Source: Planctomycetota bacterium
GTDB lineage: Bacteria; Planctomycetota; Phycisphaerae; UBA1845
NCBI GenBank assembly: GCA_022563055.1
Contig: JADFOB010000124.1
Span: 1-5,218, forward strand
Reading direction: 5' to 3'
DNA: 5,218 nucleotides
The notes beneath the pieces are model-generated. The model ran no database searches and had not been told where the DNA came from. It saw nothing but the letters and a program-made list of their open reading frames with translations. Of this stretch, positions 1-5,216 are shown in pieces. Within the stretch, counting starts at the first letter, position 1. Each line of letters begins with the position of its first letter. The position numbers and the translations under genes were made by a program.

Positions 1-1
1 C

Positions 2-313
2 ATCCTCGGGTGTGTGGCCATGGTAGTTGCCCTCTATGAGGAACTCTTCTTCCGCGGTTTTCTGATGACGCGGTTGCGGCGTCTCACCAATAGCTGGACG
101 CTTGCGATTCTCATCAGCACGATTGTTTTCACGGCGGCGCATGCCTTCGACCAGACCTTGGCTGCTCTGGGTCCGATCGCGATCCTTTCGCTGGTGTTCA
201 GTGTGGTCACGGTGTGGCGTCGTTCGTTGATCCCGGCGGTCGTTGGACATTTCCTCTTCGACTGGTCACAGTTCCTGGCGCTCTACTTTTACTTTGGGGA
301 TCAGTGGACCTGA
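2..313 (+). CDS. CPBP family intramembrane metalloprotease (CAAX protease/Rce1-like), C-terminal part
   Basis: The reading frame is open from the left edge, so the gene is cut off at its 5' end; the GTG at 14 and ATG at 20 are most likely internal codons. The visible ~103 residues carry the CPBP (Abi/CAAX type II protease) signature. EELFFRG lies at bases 38-58, with the paired glutamates and the FRG arginine. A histidine follows in a hydrophobic stretch (FTAAHAFD), and a second lies in VVGHFLFDW near the C terminus. In this family the glutamates and histidines form the active site inside the membrane. The segments between the motifs are hydrophobic and consistent with transmembrane helices. 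Bacterial members process or bind membrane peptides, but the substrate here cannot be told. The stop codon TGA (311-313) overlaps the start of the acetyltransferase gene. The family assignment is firm; the specific role is unknown. Confidence 0.88.
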   Translation: MLGCVAMVVALYEELFFRGFLMTRLRRLTNSWTLAILISTIVFTAAHAFDQTLAALGPIAILSLVFSVVTVWRRSLIPAVVGHFLFDWSQFLALYFYFGDQWT

Positions 314-765
314 TGGACGAGGTCAAGCCATCATCATGCACGATCCGGCCTGCCCGCGCGGACGACTACGACGCGATTGTCCAGGTTTGGGCTGCGTGTC
401 GTCTGGAGGCGTCTCTGGCGGGACGTGAGAGCCGGGCGGCGTTCCGTCGCCAGCTTGAGATCTTCCGCGAGTTATACCTGGTAGCCACGGTTGAGGATCG
501 GGTGGTTGGCGTCGTGCTCGGATCGCACGATCATCGCAAAGGTTGGATCAACCGCCTGGCTGTCCTTCCGGAGCATCAAGGCCGGGGAATCGCCGTGCTG
601 CTGGGATCCGCCTGCGAGGTCGCCCTCCAGGCCGAGGGCATCGAGATTGTGGCTGCCCTCGTGGACCCCGACAATGCCGCCTCGGACGCCCTGTTTCGCA
701 AGCTCGGCTACCGCGCCGACGTCCCGGTTCGGTACTATCGCAAGCTAAGCCGCCCGGATATTTGA
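313..765 (+). CDS. GNAT family N-acetyltransferase, YpeA-like
   Basis: A 150-residue single-domain protein transferring an acetyl group from acetyl-CoA to an unidentified amine. It has the GNAT order: beta-1 'TIRPARADDYDAI' (residues 10-22), a central strand pair 'LYLVATVEDRVVGVVLG' (54-70), motif A with 'RLAVLPEHQGRGIA' (81-94) where the Q-G-R-G-I-A loop binds the CoA pyrophosphate, and motif B 'DNAASDALFRKLGY' (120-133). Length and the 'GSHDHRKGW' strand resemble E. coli YpeA from memory. The frame is open further upstream to 214, but that extension lies inside the protease gene and encodes nothing GNAT-like. I therefore chose the ATG at 313, which overlaps the protease stop as TGATG. A weak purine-rich GGGGA (297-301) precedes it, and coupling to the upstream gene probably supplies ribosomes. 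The substrate is unknown. Confidence 0.9.
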   Translation: MDEVKPSSCTIRPARADDYDAIVQVWAACRLEASLAGRESRAAFRRQLEIFRELYLVATVEDRVVGVVLGSHDHRKGWINRLAVLPEHQGRGIAVLLGSACEVALQAEGIEIVAALVDPDNAASDALFRKLGYRADVPVRYYRKLSRPDI

Positions 766-867
766 TCCCGCATAGCTCCCACGGCATGGCGGGGGGTGGA
801 CGCTTCGTGCGGGTGCCACTGCTCTTGAGAGTGCGAAGTGCAAGCGAATCGGCACAGGATCGGAAGC

Positions 868-959
868 AACACGGCTCAAGAGCAGTGGACCAAGACGGGA
901 AGACGTACCACCGTTAAAACACGGCTCAAGAGCAGTGGCACACACACGTCCACCGTTAA
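868..959 (+). repeat. Two-unit tandem direct repeat (21-bp exact core plus conserved tail)
   Basis: A 21-bp sequence at 868-888 recurs exactly at 918-938, a period of 50 bp. Each copy is followed by a diverged middle and then a conserved tail: ACGTACCACCGTTAA at 903-917 and ACGTCCACCGTTAA at 946-959. Unit one is therefore 868-917 (50 bp) and unit two 918-959 (42 bp). The middles differ in length and sequence while head and tail are kept, which suggests duplication of an element with two conserved ends rather than simple slippage. Confidence 0.85.
916..937 (-). terminator. Possible weak intrinsic terminator downstream of prfB
   Basis: On the - strand, the hairpin CACTGCTC/GAGCCGTG (937-920, one mismatch) is followed directly by TTTT (919-916), about 75 bp after the prfB stop codon. 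The stem is short and the T-run has only four bases, so this is a weak candidate. The hairpin belongs to the repeat family of the cluster and may act in termination only by chance. The neighbouring hairpin at 980-962 lies closer to the stop but has no T-run. Confidence 0.25.
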
Positions 960-1010
960 GGCACTGCTCACAGAGCAGTGGCACACGGGCACGCGACACC
1001 CAAGAACGCT

Positions 1011-2124
1011 TTACTTGTGTCTGGCGGTTGCCCGGCGGCGAAGCTCTGCATCTATGAAGGGTTGTATGTCACCGTCGAGGATACCCTGTGTGTCCGAACT
1101 GGTGTGCGCGGTTCGGGCGTCCTTGACGCGCTGTTCGGGATAGAGAAAGTAGCTGCGGATCGCATTGCCCCAGCCGATCTGGCCCTTTTCGCTGTAGACC
1201 TTCGCCAGCTCGGTATCACGCTTGGCCTGTTCCATCTGATACAGTCTGGCCAGGAGCATCTTCCGCGCCGTGCCACGGTTCTTGTGCTGTGACCGCTCGC
1301 TTTGGCACTGGGCGACGATGCCGCTTTGCAGATGCGTCAGGCGAACCGCCGACGACGTCTTGTTGACGTGTTGACCGCCCGCTCCGCTGGCCCGATAGGT
1401 ATCCTCTCGGACTTCGACGTCCCACTCGATCTCGATGGCGATGTCGTCGAGTTCCGGTTGGACGTCCACCGATGCGAAGCTCGTCTCGCGCTTGCCCTGG
1501 GCACTGAACGGCGAGATGCGAACGAGCCTGTGAACACCGATCTCGCACGACATGTAGCCGTAGGCGTAGGCTCCTTTGACCAGGAGGCTGCAAGATTGGA
1601 TGCCGGCCTCCTCGCCCGCGTGCAGGGACAACTCCTCGACGTCGTAGTCGTTTCGCTCGAAGTATCTCAGGTAAAGCCGGAGCAACATCTGGGCCCAGTC
1701 GCACGCATCCGCCCCGCCCGTGCCCGCCTGAATGTTAAAAAAGCAGTTCCGAGCGTCGTCGGGGCCGCAGAGCAGCGTGAGCAGCTCGACCCGGTTCACG
1801 TGGACGGAGAGTTCATCGAGACCGCGGTCGAGCTCCGCGCGGACCTCGGCGTCGTCGCTCTCGGCCAACAACTCGAGCATGGCCGCCAACTCGTCCGACT
1901 CGTCGAACACCTTGCGCACGGGCTCAATAACCGCCTTAAGCGATTTAAGCCGTTGCACGGTCGTCTTGGCTGCTTCGGGGTCGCCCCAGAAGTCCGGTGC
2001 AGCCATCTGTTTTTCCACGCCGCTCAGCGCAGTCAGCTTGGTGGGGAAGTCAAAGAGAGTCCCGGATCGCGACAATCCGGGTGGAAAGATCCTGCAAAGT
2101 AGCGCTTGGGTCTTCGTAGTTCAT
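1011..2124 (-). CDS. prfB: Peptide chain release factor 2 (RF2), expressed through a programmed +1 frameshift
   Basis: RF2 recognises UGA and UAA in the ribosomal A site and triggers peptide release. The gene starts at ATG 2124-2122, reads 24 codons (MNYEDPSATL...RIVAIRDSL), meets in-frame TGA at 2052-2050 and continues in the +1 frame from GAC (2051) to TAA at 1013-1011. The product is 370 residues, close to the usual ~365. The SPF tripeptide that reads UGA/UAA is at residues 204-206 (HRLVRISPF), and the catalytic GGQ is at 249-251 (SGAGGQHVNKT). The N-terminal helical domain ends near 'NIQAGTGGADACDW', and the C terminus has the RF2-type 'IGWGNAIRSY'. A weak GGGA (2134-2131) lies 6 nt before the ATG. 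The continuous +1 ORF could instead begin at TTG 2075, but that loses the conserved N terminus and adds eight residues unlike RF2. The gene lies 100 bp downstream of the cyclophilin gene on the same strand. Confidence 0.96.
2049..2064 (-). promoter_or_regulatory. prfB programmed +1 ribosomal frameshift site (CTT TGA C)
   Basis: On the - strand the zero frame reads CGG GAC TCT CTT TGA C. CTT TGA C is identical to the E. coli prfB slippery stop, where the ribosome slips from CUU to UUU when RF2 is scarce, giving autoregulation. The E. coli site has a strong Shine-Dalgarno-like AGGGGG three bases before CUU. Here the same place holds CGGGAC, whose GGGA (2063-2060) is only a weak match. The frame upstream (24 codons) and the frame downstream both match RF2, which supports real frameshifting over a sequencing error. 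Confidence 0.94.
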
Positions 2125-2175
2125 GGTGGTTCCCGTCAACAGCCTGACACCGTGTTTCACAAGTTTCGTGACTAT

Positions 2176-2205
2176 CCGAGCCGCAGGCTTTAGCCTGCGG
2201 CTCGG
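2176..2205. repeat. Perfect 14-bp inverted repeat, REP-like hairpin between prfB and the cyclophilin gene
   Basis: CCGAGCCGCAGGCT (2176-2189) and AGCCTGCGGCTCGG (2192-2205) are exact reverse complements separated by TT. The effective structure is a 13-bp stem with a four-base loop. It lies 20 bp past the cyclophilin stop and 52 bp before the prfB start. There is no T-run on either side, so it is not a standard intrinsic terminator. A dispersed REP-type element, or an RNA hairpin that limits decay or read-through into prfB, fits better. From memory, CCGCAGGCT palindromes of this kind recur in planctomycete intergenic DNA. Confidence 0.85.
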
Positions 2206-2212
2206 GGATCGC

Positions 2213-2240
2213 TCGGATGGGTTCCTAAGAACCCACTCGA
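2213..2240 (-). other. RNA hairpin enclosing the cyclophilin stop codon
   Basis: On the - strand the last codons and stop form a stem of 12 positions with ten Watson-Crick pairs, one G-U and one A-C mismatch. Its core is GGGTTC/GAACCC and the four-base loop TTAG contains the TAG stop codon. It is followed 7 bases later by the perfect hairpin at 2205-2176. The two in series could end or slow transcription before prfB, or protect the 3' end of the cyclophilin message. No T-run follows. Confidence 0.5.
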
Positions 2241-3436
2241 ATCATACGCTCAATCACCACATCTTCAACCGGCAAGGATTCCTCTTGCGGAGGTAGCGGG
2301 CTGGTGGTCCGCTCGGTCGCGACGATTGCGTCCACGACGTCCGTGCCGTCGACGACGCTCGCAAACACGGTGAAGTCGGTGTCGTCCAGGAAACTGTTGT
2401 CTCCCAGATTGATGAAGAACTCGGTCGTACCGGATTGGGGATCGCCGCCCGATAGCGCCAGGGCGACGGAATAAACCTCCGCGTTGCTGAGTCCGTTGTC
2501 CGCCTCGGACGGTACGGGATCTTGGGTCGCCTCGCGCCGCTCCAGTTCACCGTCGACGCGTTCGAAACCGCCGCCTTGCAGAACAAATGGGTCGCACTCG
2601 CCGCTTGCGGTATCAAGAGTACAAGCATTGCGGTGGAACAGCAGGCCGTCGTAGAACGCCTCGTCCACGTACTGGAGGAGATTGGCTGTGTGCAGCGGGG
2701 CTGCCTCGCCTTCAAGCTCAAGCGTGATATCCCCGAAGTTCGTCTCGATCAGAACCCGTGGTTTCAGATCCAGTATCGAAACGACGTCGAACCGCTGCGT
2801 CATCGCCACCGGCTCCGTCGCCTCCGACGGAATCGTCGTCGTCAGCGTCACCGTGACGGTCTCACCCGTTGTTGTCGTGAGCATCGGGCTGGCGCTCGTT
2901 GCGTCGTCGAAGGAAGCGTCGCCCTCAACGACCTCCCACATCAGGTCCACCGCAAGGCCGGCGGTCTCGATCGTCGCGGACAACGCCACCGGCTCGCCGG
3001 CGACAGCCAGTCGCGGGACCGTCGCCGACACGGCTTGCACGACCTCGACAACAACGAAGTCACTGGCGATAAGACCTTCGGCGTCCGTGGCGGTTACGCG
3101 AAACACATAGCGCCCCGGCGCCGTGAGCGGCCCCACAGTCAGCGTCGAGGCGGTCACTTCGTCGAGCGTGAGCTCCTCCGGTCCGGCGTTTTGGTCCCAT
3201 CGAAACGCGTAGGGTGGCGTCCCGCCCGTCGCCTCGGCGCGCAGCGTGACGACGGCACCTTCAAACACCGGCGGCGTGTCCGTGACCGCCGTCACGGTGA
3301 AATCGGTCTCGCCCTGCGGGCCGGTGACCCCTGCGGGCGGCACAGCCGGAACGCACGCCAGGAATGGGACCGCCAGTGGGACCGCCAACGCGACAGCCGC
3401 TCGCCATGCACGCGTGATTCGTTTTCGTCTTGGCAC
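2225..3436 (-). CDS. Exported cyclophilin-type peptidyl-prolyl isomerase with two Ig/PKD-like domains
   Basis: A 403-residue protein predicted to catalyse cis-trans isomerisation of X-Pro bonds outside the cytoplasm. Residues 1-28 form a signal: basic MPRRKRITRAWR, a hydrophobic run, then PFLAC with Cys28, a non-canonical lipobox. Residues ~45-133 are a PKD/Ig-like beta domain (GGTPPYAFRWD, GRYVFRVTATDAEG) and ~134-221 a second, more diverged one. Residues ~226-401 are the cyclophilin domain: VLIETNFGDITLEL, LLFHR (catalytic-type Arg269), FVLQGGGF (Gln287), TTEFFINLGDNSFLD and FTVFASVVDGTDVVDAI. Between HR and FVLQGGG an insert with Cys272 and Cys281 replaces the usual short VIPG-like turn; a disulfide is possible. 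I chose GTG 3436 because GGAGGA sits just upstream; ATG 3469 would add 11 residues before the basic region. The frame remains open to 3649 but the extension runs through palindromic repeats. The stop is TAG. Confidence 0.9.
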   Translation of the reverse strand: MPRRKRITRAWRAAVALAVPLAVPFLACVPAVPPAGVTGPQGETDFTVTAVTDTPPVFEGAVVTLRAEATGGTPPYAFRWDQNAGPEELTLDEVTASTLTVGPLTAPGRYVFRVTATDAEGLIASDFVVVEVVQAVSATVPRLAVAGEPVALSATIETAGLAVDLMWEVVEGDASFDDATSASPMLTTTTGETVTVTLTTTIPSEATEPVAMTQRFDVVSILDLKPRVLIETNFGDITLELEGEAAPLHTANLLQYVDEAFYDGLLFHRNACTLDTASGECDPFVLQGGGFERVDGELERREATQDPVPSEADNGLSNAEVYSVALALSGGDPQSGTTEFFINLGDNSFLDDTDFTVFASVVDGTDVVDAIVATERTTSPLPPQEESLPVEDVVIERMIRVGS

Positions 3437-3446
3437 TGGTTCCTCC
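3437..3446 (-). promoter_or_regulatory. Strong Shine-Dalgarno deciding the GTG start of the cyclophilin gene
   Basis: On the - strand GGAGGA (3446-3441) is followed by ACCA and then GTG at 3436-3434. It is one of the best ribosome binding sites in the window and gives a typical signal peptide start (M-P-R-R-K-R). The upstream ATG at 3469 has only a G-run (GGGGG, seven bases away). This favours GTG, although use of both starts cannot be excluded. Confidence 0.7.
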
Positions 3447-3551
3447 GTTGATTCGCGTTGTTCTATCATCGGACAACCCCCACGATACCCAGTAGCCCAG
3501 GTCGGGCAAACTCGGTACACTAAATCGTCGTGCGGGATCCTGCGATACCGA

Positions 3552-3610
3552 TCCGAGCCCCAAGCGCGAGCGCGGGGTTTGTGACCGGTCACTTGCGCTC
3601 GCGGCTCGGA
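3552..3610. repeat. 59-bp imperfect inverted repeat centred on GTGACCGGTCAC
   Basis: The left arm has TCCGAGC (3552-3558) and CGCGAGCGC (3565-3573). The right arm has GCGCTCGCG (3595-3603) and GCTCGGA (3604-3610). The 16 arm bases pair exactly apart from a six-base bulge (CCCAAG, 3559-3564) on the left. Inside lies a perfect 12-bp palindrome GTGACCGGTCAC (3581-3592). The bulge could be a deletion in the right arm of a once more symmetrical element. I recall similar sequences from planctomycete genomes; a protein-binding operator is the alternative for the inner palindrome. Confidence 0.8.
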
Positions 3611-3620
3611 AAAGCGGCGG

Positions 3621-3649
3621 GTGGCCCACCTTTTCAAAGGTGGGGTCAC
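3621..3649. repeat. Hairpin element CCCACCTTT/AAAGGTGGG
   Basis: CCCACCTTT (3625-3633) and AAAGGTGGG (3636-3644) form a perfect 9-bp stem around TC. The outer GTG (3621-3623) can also pair with CAC (3647-3649) across a small internal loop. There is no T-run after it on the + strand, so it is not an evident terminator. It overlaps the next palindrome by five bases (3640-3644), so the two folds exclude each other. Confidence 0.75.
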
Positions 3650-3677
3650 GATTGGGGATCGGCAATCATGCCCCCAC
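3640..3677. repeat. Imperfect palindrome overlapping the hairpins on both sides
   Basis: GTGGGGTCACGATTG (3640-3654) pairs with CAATCATGCCCCCAC (3663-3677) at 13 of 15 positions, leaving an eight-base loop (GGGATCGG). Its left arm uses bases of the 3625-3644 hairpin and its right arm touches the next small hairpin, 3676-3689 (ACGTCT-CA-AGACGT). The three structures together look like one composite element able to fold in alternative ways. Confidence 0.6.
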
Positions 3678-3689
3678 GTCTCAAGACGT
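3676..3689. repeat. Short palindrome ACGTCT-CA-AGACGT
   Basis: A 6-bp perfect inverted repeat with a two-base spacer, the right-hand part of the composite palindromic block. It shares the run CTCAAGA with the repeat cluster at 868-938, but with a different symmetry centre. Confidence 0.55.
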
Positions 3690-3725
3690 AGCCACCCACC
3701 CGAACTTACGTTCTCCGGCGCTCTC

Positions 3726-3747
3726 CGGCCGCCACGGGGGGCGGCCG
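3726..3747. repeat. GC-rich hairpin CGGCCGCC/GGCGGCCG upstream of purB
   Basis: A perfect 8-bp GC-only stem (3726-3733 with 3740-3747) around ACGGGG, followed on the + strand by CTACTTTTC. The short T-run starts five bases after the stem. As a terminator it would act against purB, 39 bp further on, so a REP-type repeat is the more likely reading. Attenuation of purB cannot be excluded from sequence alone. Confidence 0.65.
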
Positions 3748-3773
3748 CTACTTTTCAACGGACTGCTAACCAT

Positions 3774-3782
3774 AGGGCGAGG
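3774..3782 (+). promoter_or_regulatory. Ribosome binding site of purB
   Basis: AGGGCGAGG precedes the ATG at 3786. AGGG (3774-3777) is eight bases from the start and GAGG (3779-3782) only three, so AGGG has the better spacing. It supports the ATG at 3786 over earlier in-frame starts back to 3621, which lie in palindromic repeats. Confidence 0.6.
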
Positions 3783-3785
3783 TCC

Positions 3786-5216
3786 ATGGCCGGCTACGAA
3801 GTCTACGAATCACCGCTGATTGGGCGCTATGCGTCCCGGCGGATGAGCGAACTGTTCGGTGCCCGACACCGCATCCTGACCTGGCGTCGGTTGTGGCTTG
3901 CCCTGGCTGACGCTCAGCGACGGGCCGGACTTAAGATCTCCGCTAAACAGATCACGCAACTCAAGCGGACGATCGATAAGATCAACTTCGCGGTGGCTGC
4001 CAAGTATGAGAAGCGTTTGCGGCACGACGTGATGGCGCACCTGCACGCTTGGGGTGATGTCGCGCCGGCGGCGCGAGGCATTTTGCACCTTGGCGCCACC
4101 AGCGCGTTCATCGTCGACAACGCCGACCTGATGATCATGCGCGACGCGCTCGGGTTCATCGCCCAGAGCCTGGCCAATGTCATTGATGTGCTGGGCGACT
4201 TCGCCAAGCGCTATCGTGCCATGCCCACGCTGGGCATGACCCATTATCAACCGGCACAGGTGACCACGGTCGGCAAACGGGCGGCGCTTTGGTGCTACGA
4301 TTTTGTCCGTGATCTTACGGAGGTTGAGTACCGGATCGAGTCGTTGCGGTTCCGCGGCGTGAAGGGTACGACGGGGACGCAGGCCAGCTTCCTCGCGTTG
4401 TTCGACGGCAATCACAAAAAGGTGCTCAAGCTCGAGGCCGACGTCGCCCGGCAGTGTGATTTTAGCAAGATCGAACCCATCACGGGCCAAACCTACTCGC
4501 GCAAGGTGGACGCCCAGGTCGTTTGCGGTCTCGGCGGTATCGCCGCCAGCACACACAAGTTCGCCAACGACGTGCGTTTGCTGGCCAACCTCAAGGAGAT
4601 CGAGGAGCCTTTCGAGAAGGAGCAGGTCGGCTCGAGCGCCATGCCCTACAAACGAAACCCGATGCGTTGCGAGCGGGCGACCGGGCTTGCGCGATTCGTC
4701 CTCTCGCTCGTGCAGTCACCGCTGCAGACGGCTGCGGAACAATGGCTCGAGCGGACGTTGGACGACTCCGCCAACAAACGGCTGACCATTCCCGAAGCCT
4801 TCCTGGCTACGGACGCCATGCTGCTGATCCTGCACAACGTGGGTCGGGGGCTCGTCGTCTATCCGAAGGTCATCGACGCACGGTTGCGGGCAGAGCTACC
4901 GTTCATGGCCACCGAGAACATCCTGATGGCTGCCTCGGCGGCGGGCGGAGATCGCCAGGCGCTGCACGAGCGAATCCGCCGCCATTCGCAAGCGGCTGCC
5001 ACCCGTGTGAAACAGGAGGGCAAGGACAACGATCTTCTGGATCGAATCCGAGCCGACCGGGCGTTCAAGAATGTCAACATCGGCGCCGTCACCAATCCGA
5101 AGCACTACATCGGACGGGCGCCTCAACAGGTGGATGAGTTCGTCAAGGAGTATGTAACGCCGATACGACGGCGGTACCGCAAAACACTCTCGGACAAGAG
5201 CGAGTTATCCGTATGA
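3786..5216 (+). CDS. purB: Adenylosuccinate lyase, long animal-like type
   Basis: A 476-residue enzyme of the fumarase/aspartase superfamily. It removes fumarate from SAICAR to give AICAR and from adenylosuccinate to give AMP, so it acts twice in cytosolic purine synthesis; the active form is a homotetramer. Visible motifs: 'SPLIGRYAS' (9-17), 'EKRLRHDVMAHLHAWG' (75-90), 'HLGATS' (101-106), 'LGMTHYQPAQ' with the likely catalytic His153, 'LRFRGVKGTTGTQASFL' and the superfamily signature 'GSSAMPYKRNP' with the catalytic-loop serines 283/284. 'RTLDDSAN' and 'ELPFMATENI' follow. Motif wording and length match human ADSL (484 aa) better than B. subtilis PurB (431 aa), as remembered. The ATG at 3786 puts the conserved Y-x-SPL block at residue 7. 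The stop TGA ends two bases before the window edge. It is divergent from the cyclophilin gene and has no purine gene beside it in view. Confidence 0.95.
   Translation: MAGYEVYESPLIGRYASRRMSELFGARHRILTWRRLWLALADAQRRAGLKISAKQITQLKRTIDKINFAVAAKYEKRLRHDVMAHLHAWGDVAPAARGILHLGATSAFIVDNADLMIMRDALGFIAQSLANVIDVLGDFAKRYRAMPTLGMTHYQPAQVTTVGKRAALWCYDFVRDLTEVEYRIESLRFRGVKGTTGTQASFLALFDGNHKKVLKLEADVARQCDFSKIEPITGQTYSRKVDAQVVCGLGGIAASTHKFANDVRLLANLKEIEEPFEKEQVGSSAMPYKRNPMRCERATGLARFVLSLVQSPLQTAAEQWLERTLDDSANKRLTIPEAFLATDAMLLILHNVGRGLVVYPKVIDARLRAELPFMATENILMAASAAGGDRQALHERIRRHSQAAATRVKQEGKDNDLLDRIRADRAFKNVNIGAVTNPKHYIGRAPQQVDEFVKEYVTPIRRRYRKTLSDKSELSV

Larger units (their letters stand above)
813..980. repeat. 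Cluster of four REP-like imperfect palindromes in the convergent GNAT/prfB gap
   Basis: This 168-bp stretch has four related hairpin cores: 817-833, 870-887, 920-937 and 962-980. Copies two to four contain GAGCAGTG on the + strand; copy one is inverted (CACTGCTC). Copies two and three have the stem CACGGCTC/GAGCAGTG with one mismatch. Copy four is a perfect 8-bp stem CACTGCTC/GAGCAGTG with loop ACA. Copy one is CACT-CTC/GAG-C-AGTG with a single bulge, read on the - strand. The first copy, at 813-829, is an exact 17-bp reverse complement of 925-941. The set looks like a dispersed REP-type element that has multiplied locally. No coding sequence is credible here. I recall similar CACTGCTC-type palindromes in planctomycete genomes, but have not checked this. 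Confidence 0.8.
3437..3785. other. 349-bp divergent intergenic region filled with palindromic elements
   Basis: The region separates the divergent cyclophilin gene and purB. Both flanking frames stay open into it, but those extensions have no family similarity and run across the inverted repeats. From 3552 to 3747 it is nearly continuous palindromic sequence, in at least three blocks listed separately. The promoters of both genes must lie here or in the flanks, but I see no convincing -35/-10 pair. Bases 3447-3551 hold no recognisable structure. Confidence 0.7.

Noticed and set aside
813..980. Repeat cluster considered as a CRISPR array
   Set aside because: There are only two exact direct copies, the units are unequal, one copy is inverted and no cas gene is in view.
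838..1143. Small open frame running from the repeat cluster into the prfB 3' end
   Set aside because: It translates repeats and then the antisense strand of RF2; there is no ribosome binding site or family similarity.
1302..2102. 266-codon open frame on the + strand opposite prfB
   Set aside because: It is wholly antisense to the well supported RF2 gene, has no recognisable motif and reflects high GC content.
2522..3451. 309-codon open frame on the + strand opposite the cyclophilin gene
   Set aside because: Composition is arginine- and histidine-rich without domains, typical of the antisense shadow of a GC-rich gene.
3437..3649. N-terminal extension of the cyclophilin protein up to 3649
   Set aside because: It would place a non-signal, arginine-rich segment before the signal peptide and runs over the inverted repeats.
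3676..3689. CTCAAGA shared between this palindrome and the cluster at 868-938, suggesting one family
   Set aside because: The symmetry centre falls at different bases in the two palindromes and the stems are unrelated, so the shared heptamer is probably chance.
3621..3785. N-terminal extension of PurB from an earlier in-frame start
   Set aside because: The added 55 residues would be translated from palindromic repeats; known PurB proteins begin a few residues before the Y-x-SPL block, and AGGGCGAGG precedes ATG 3786.
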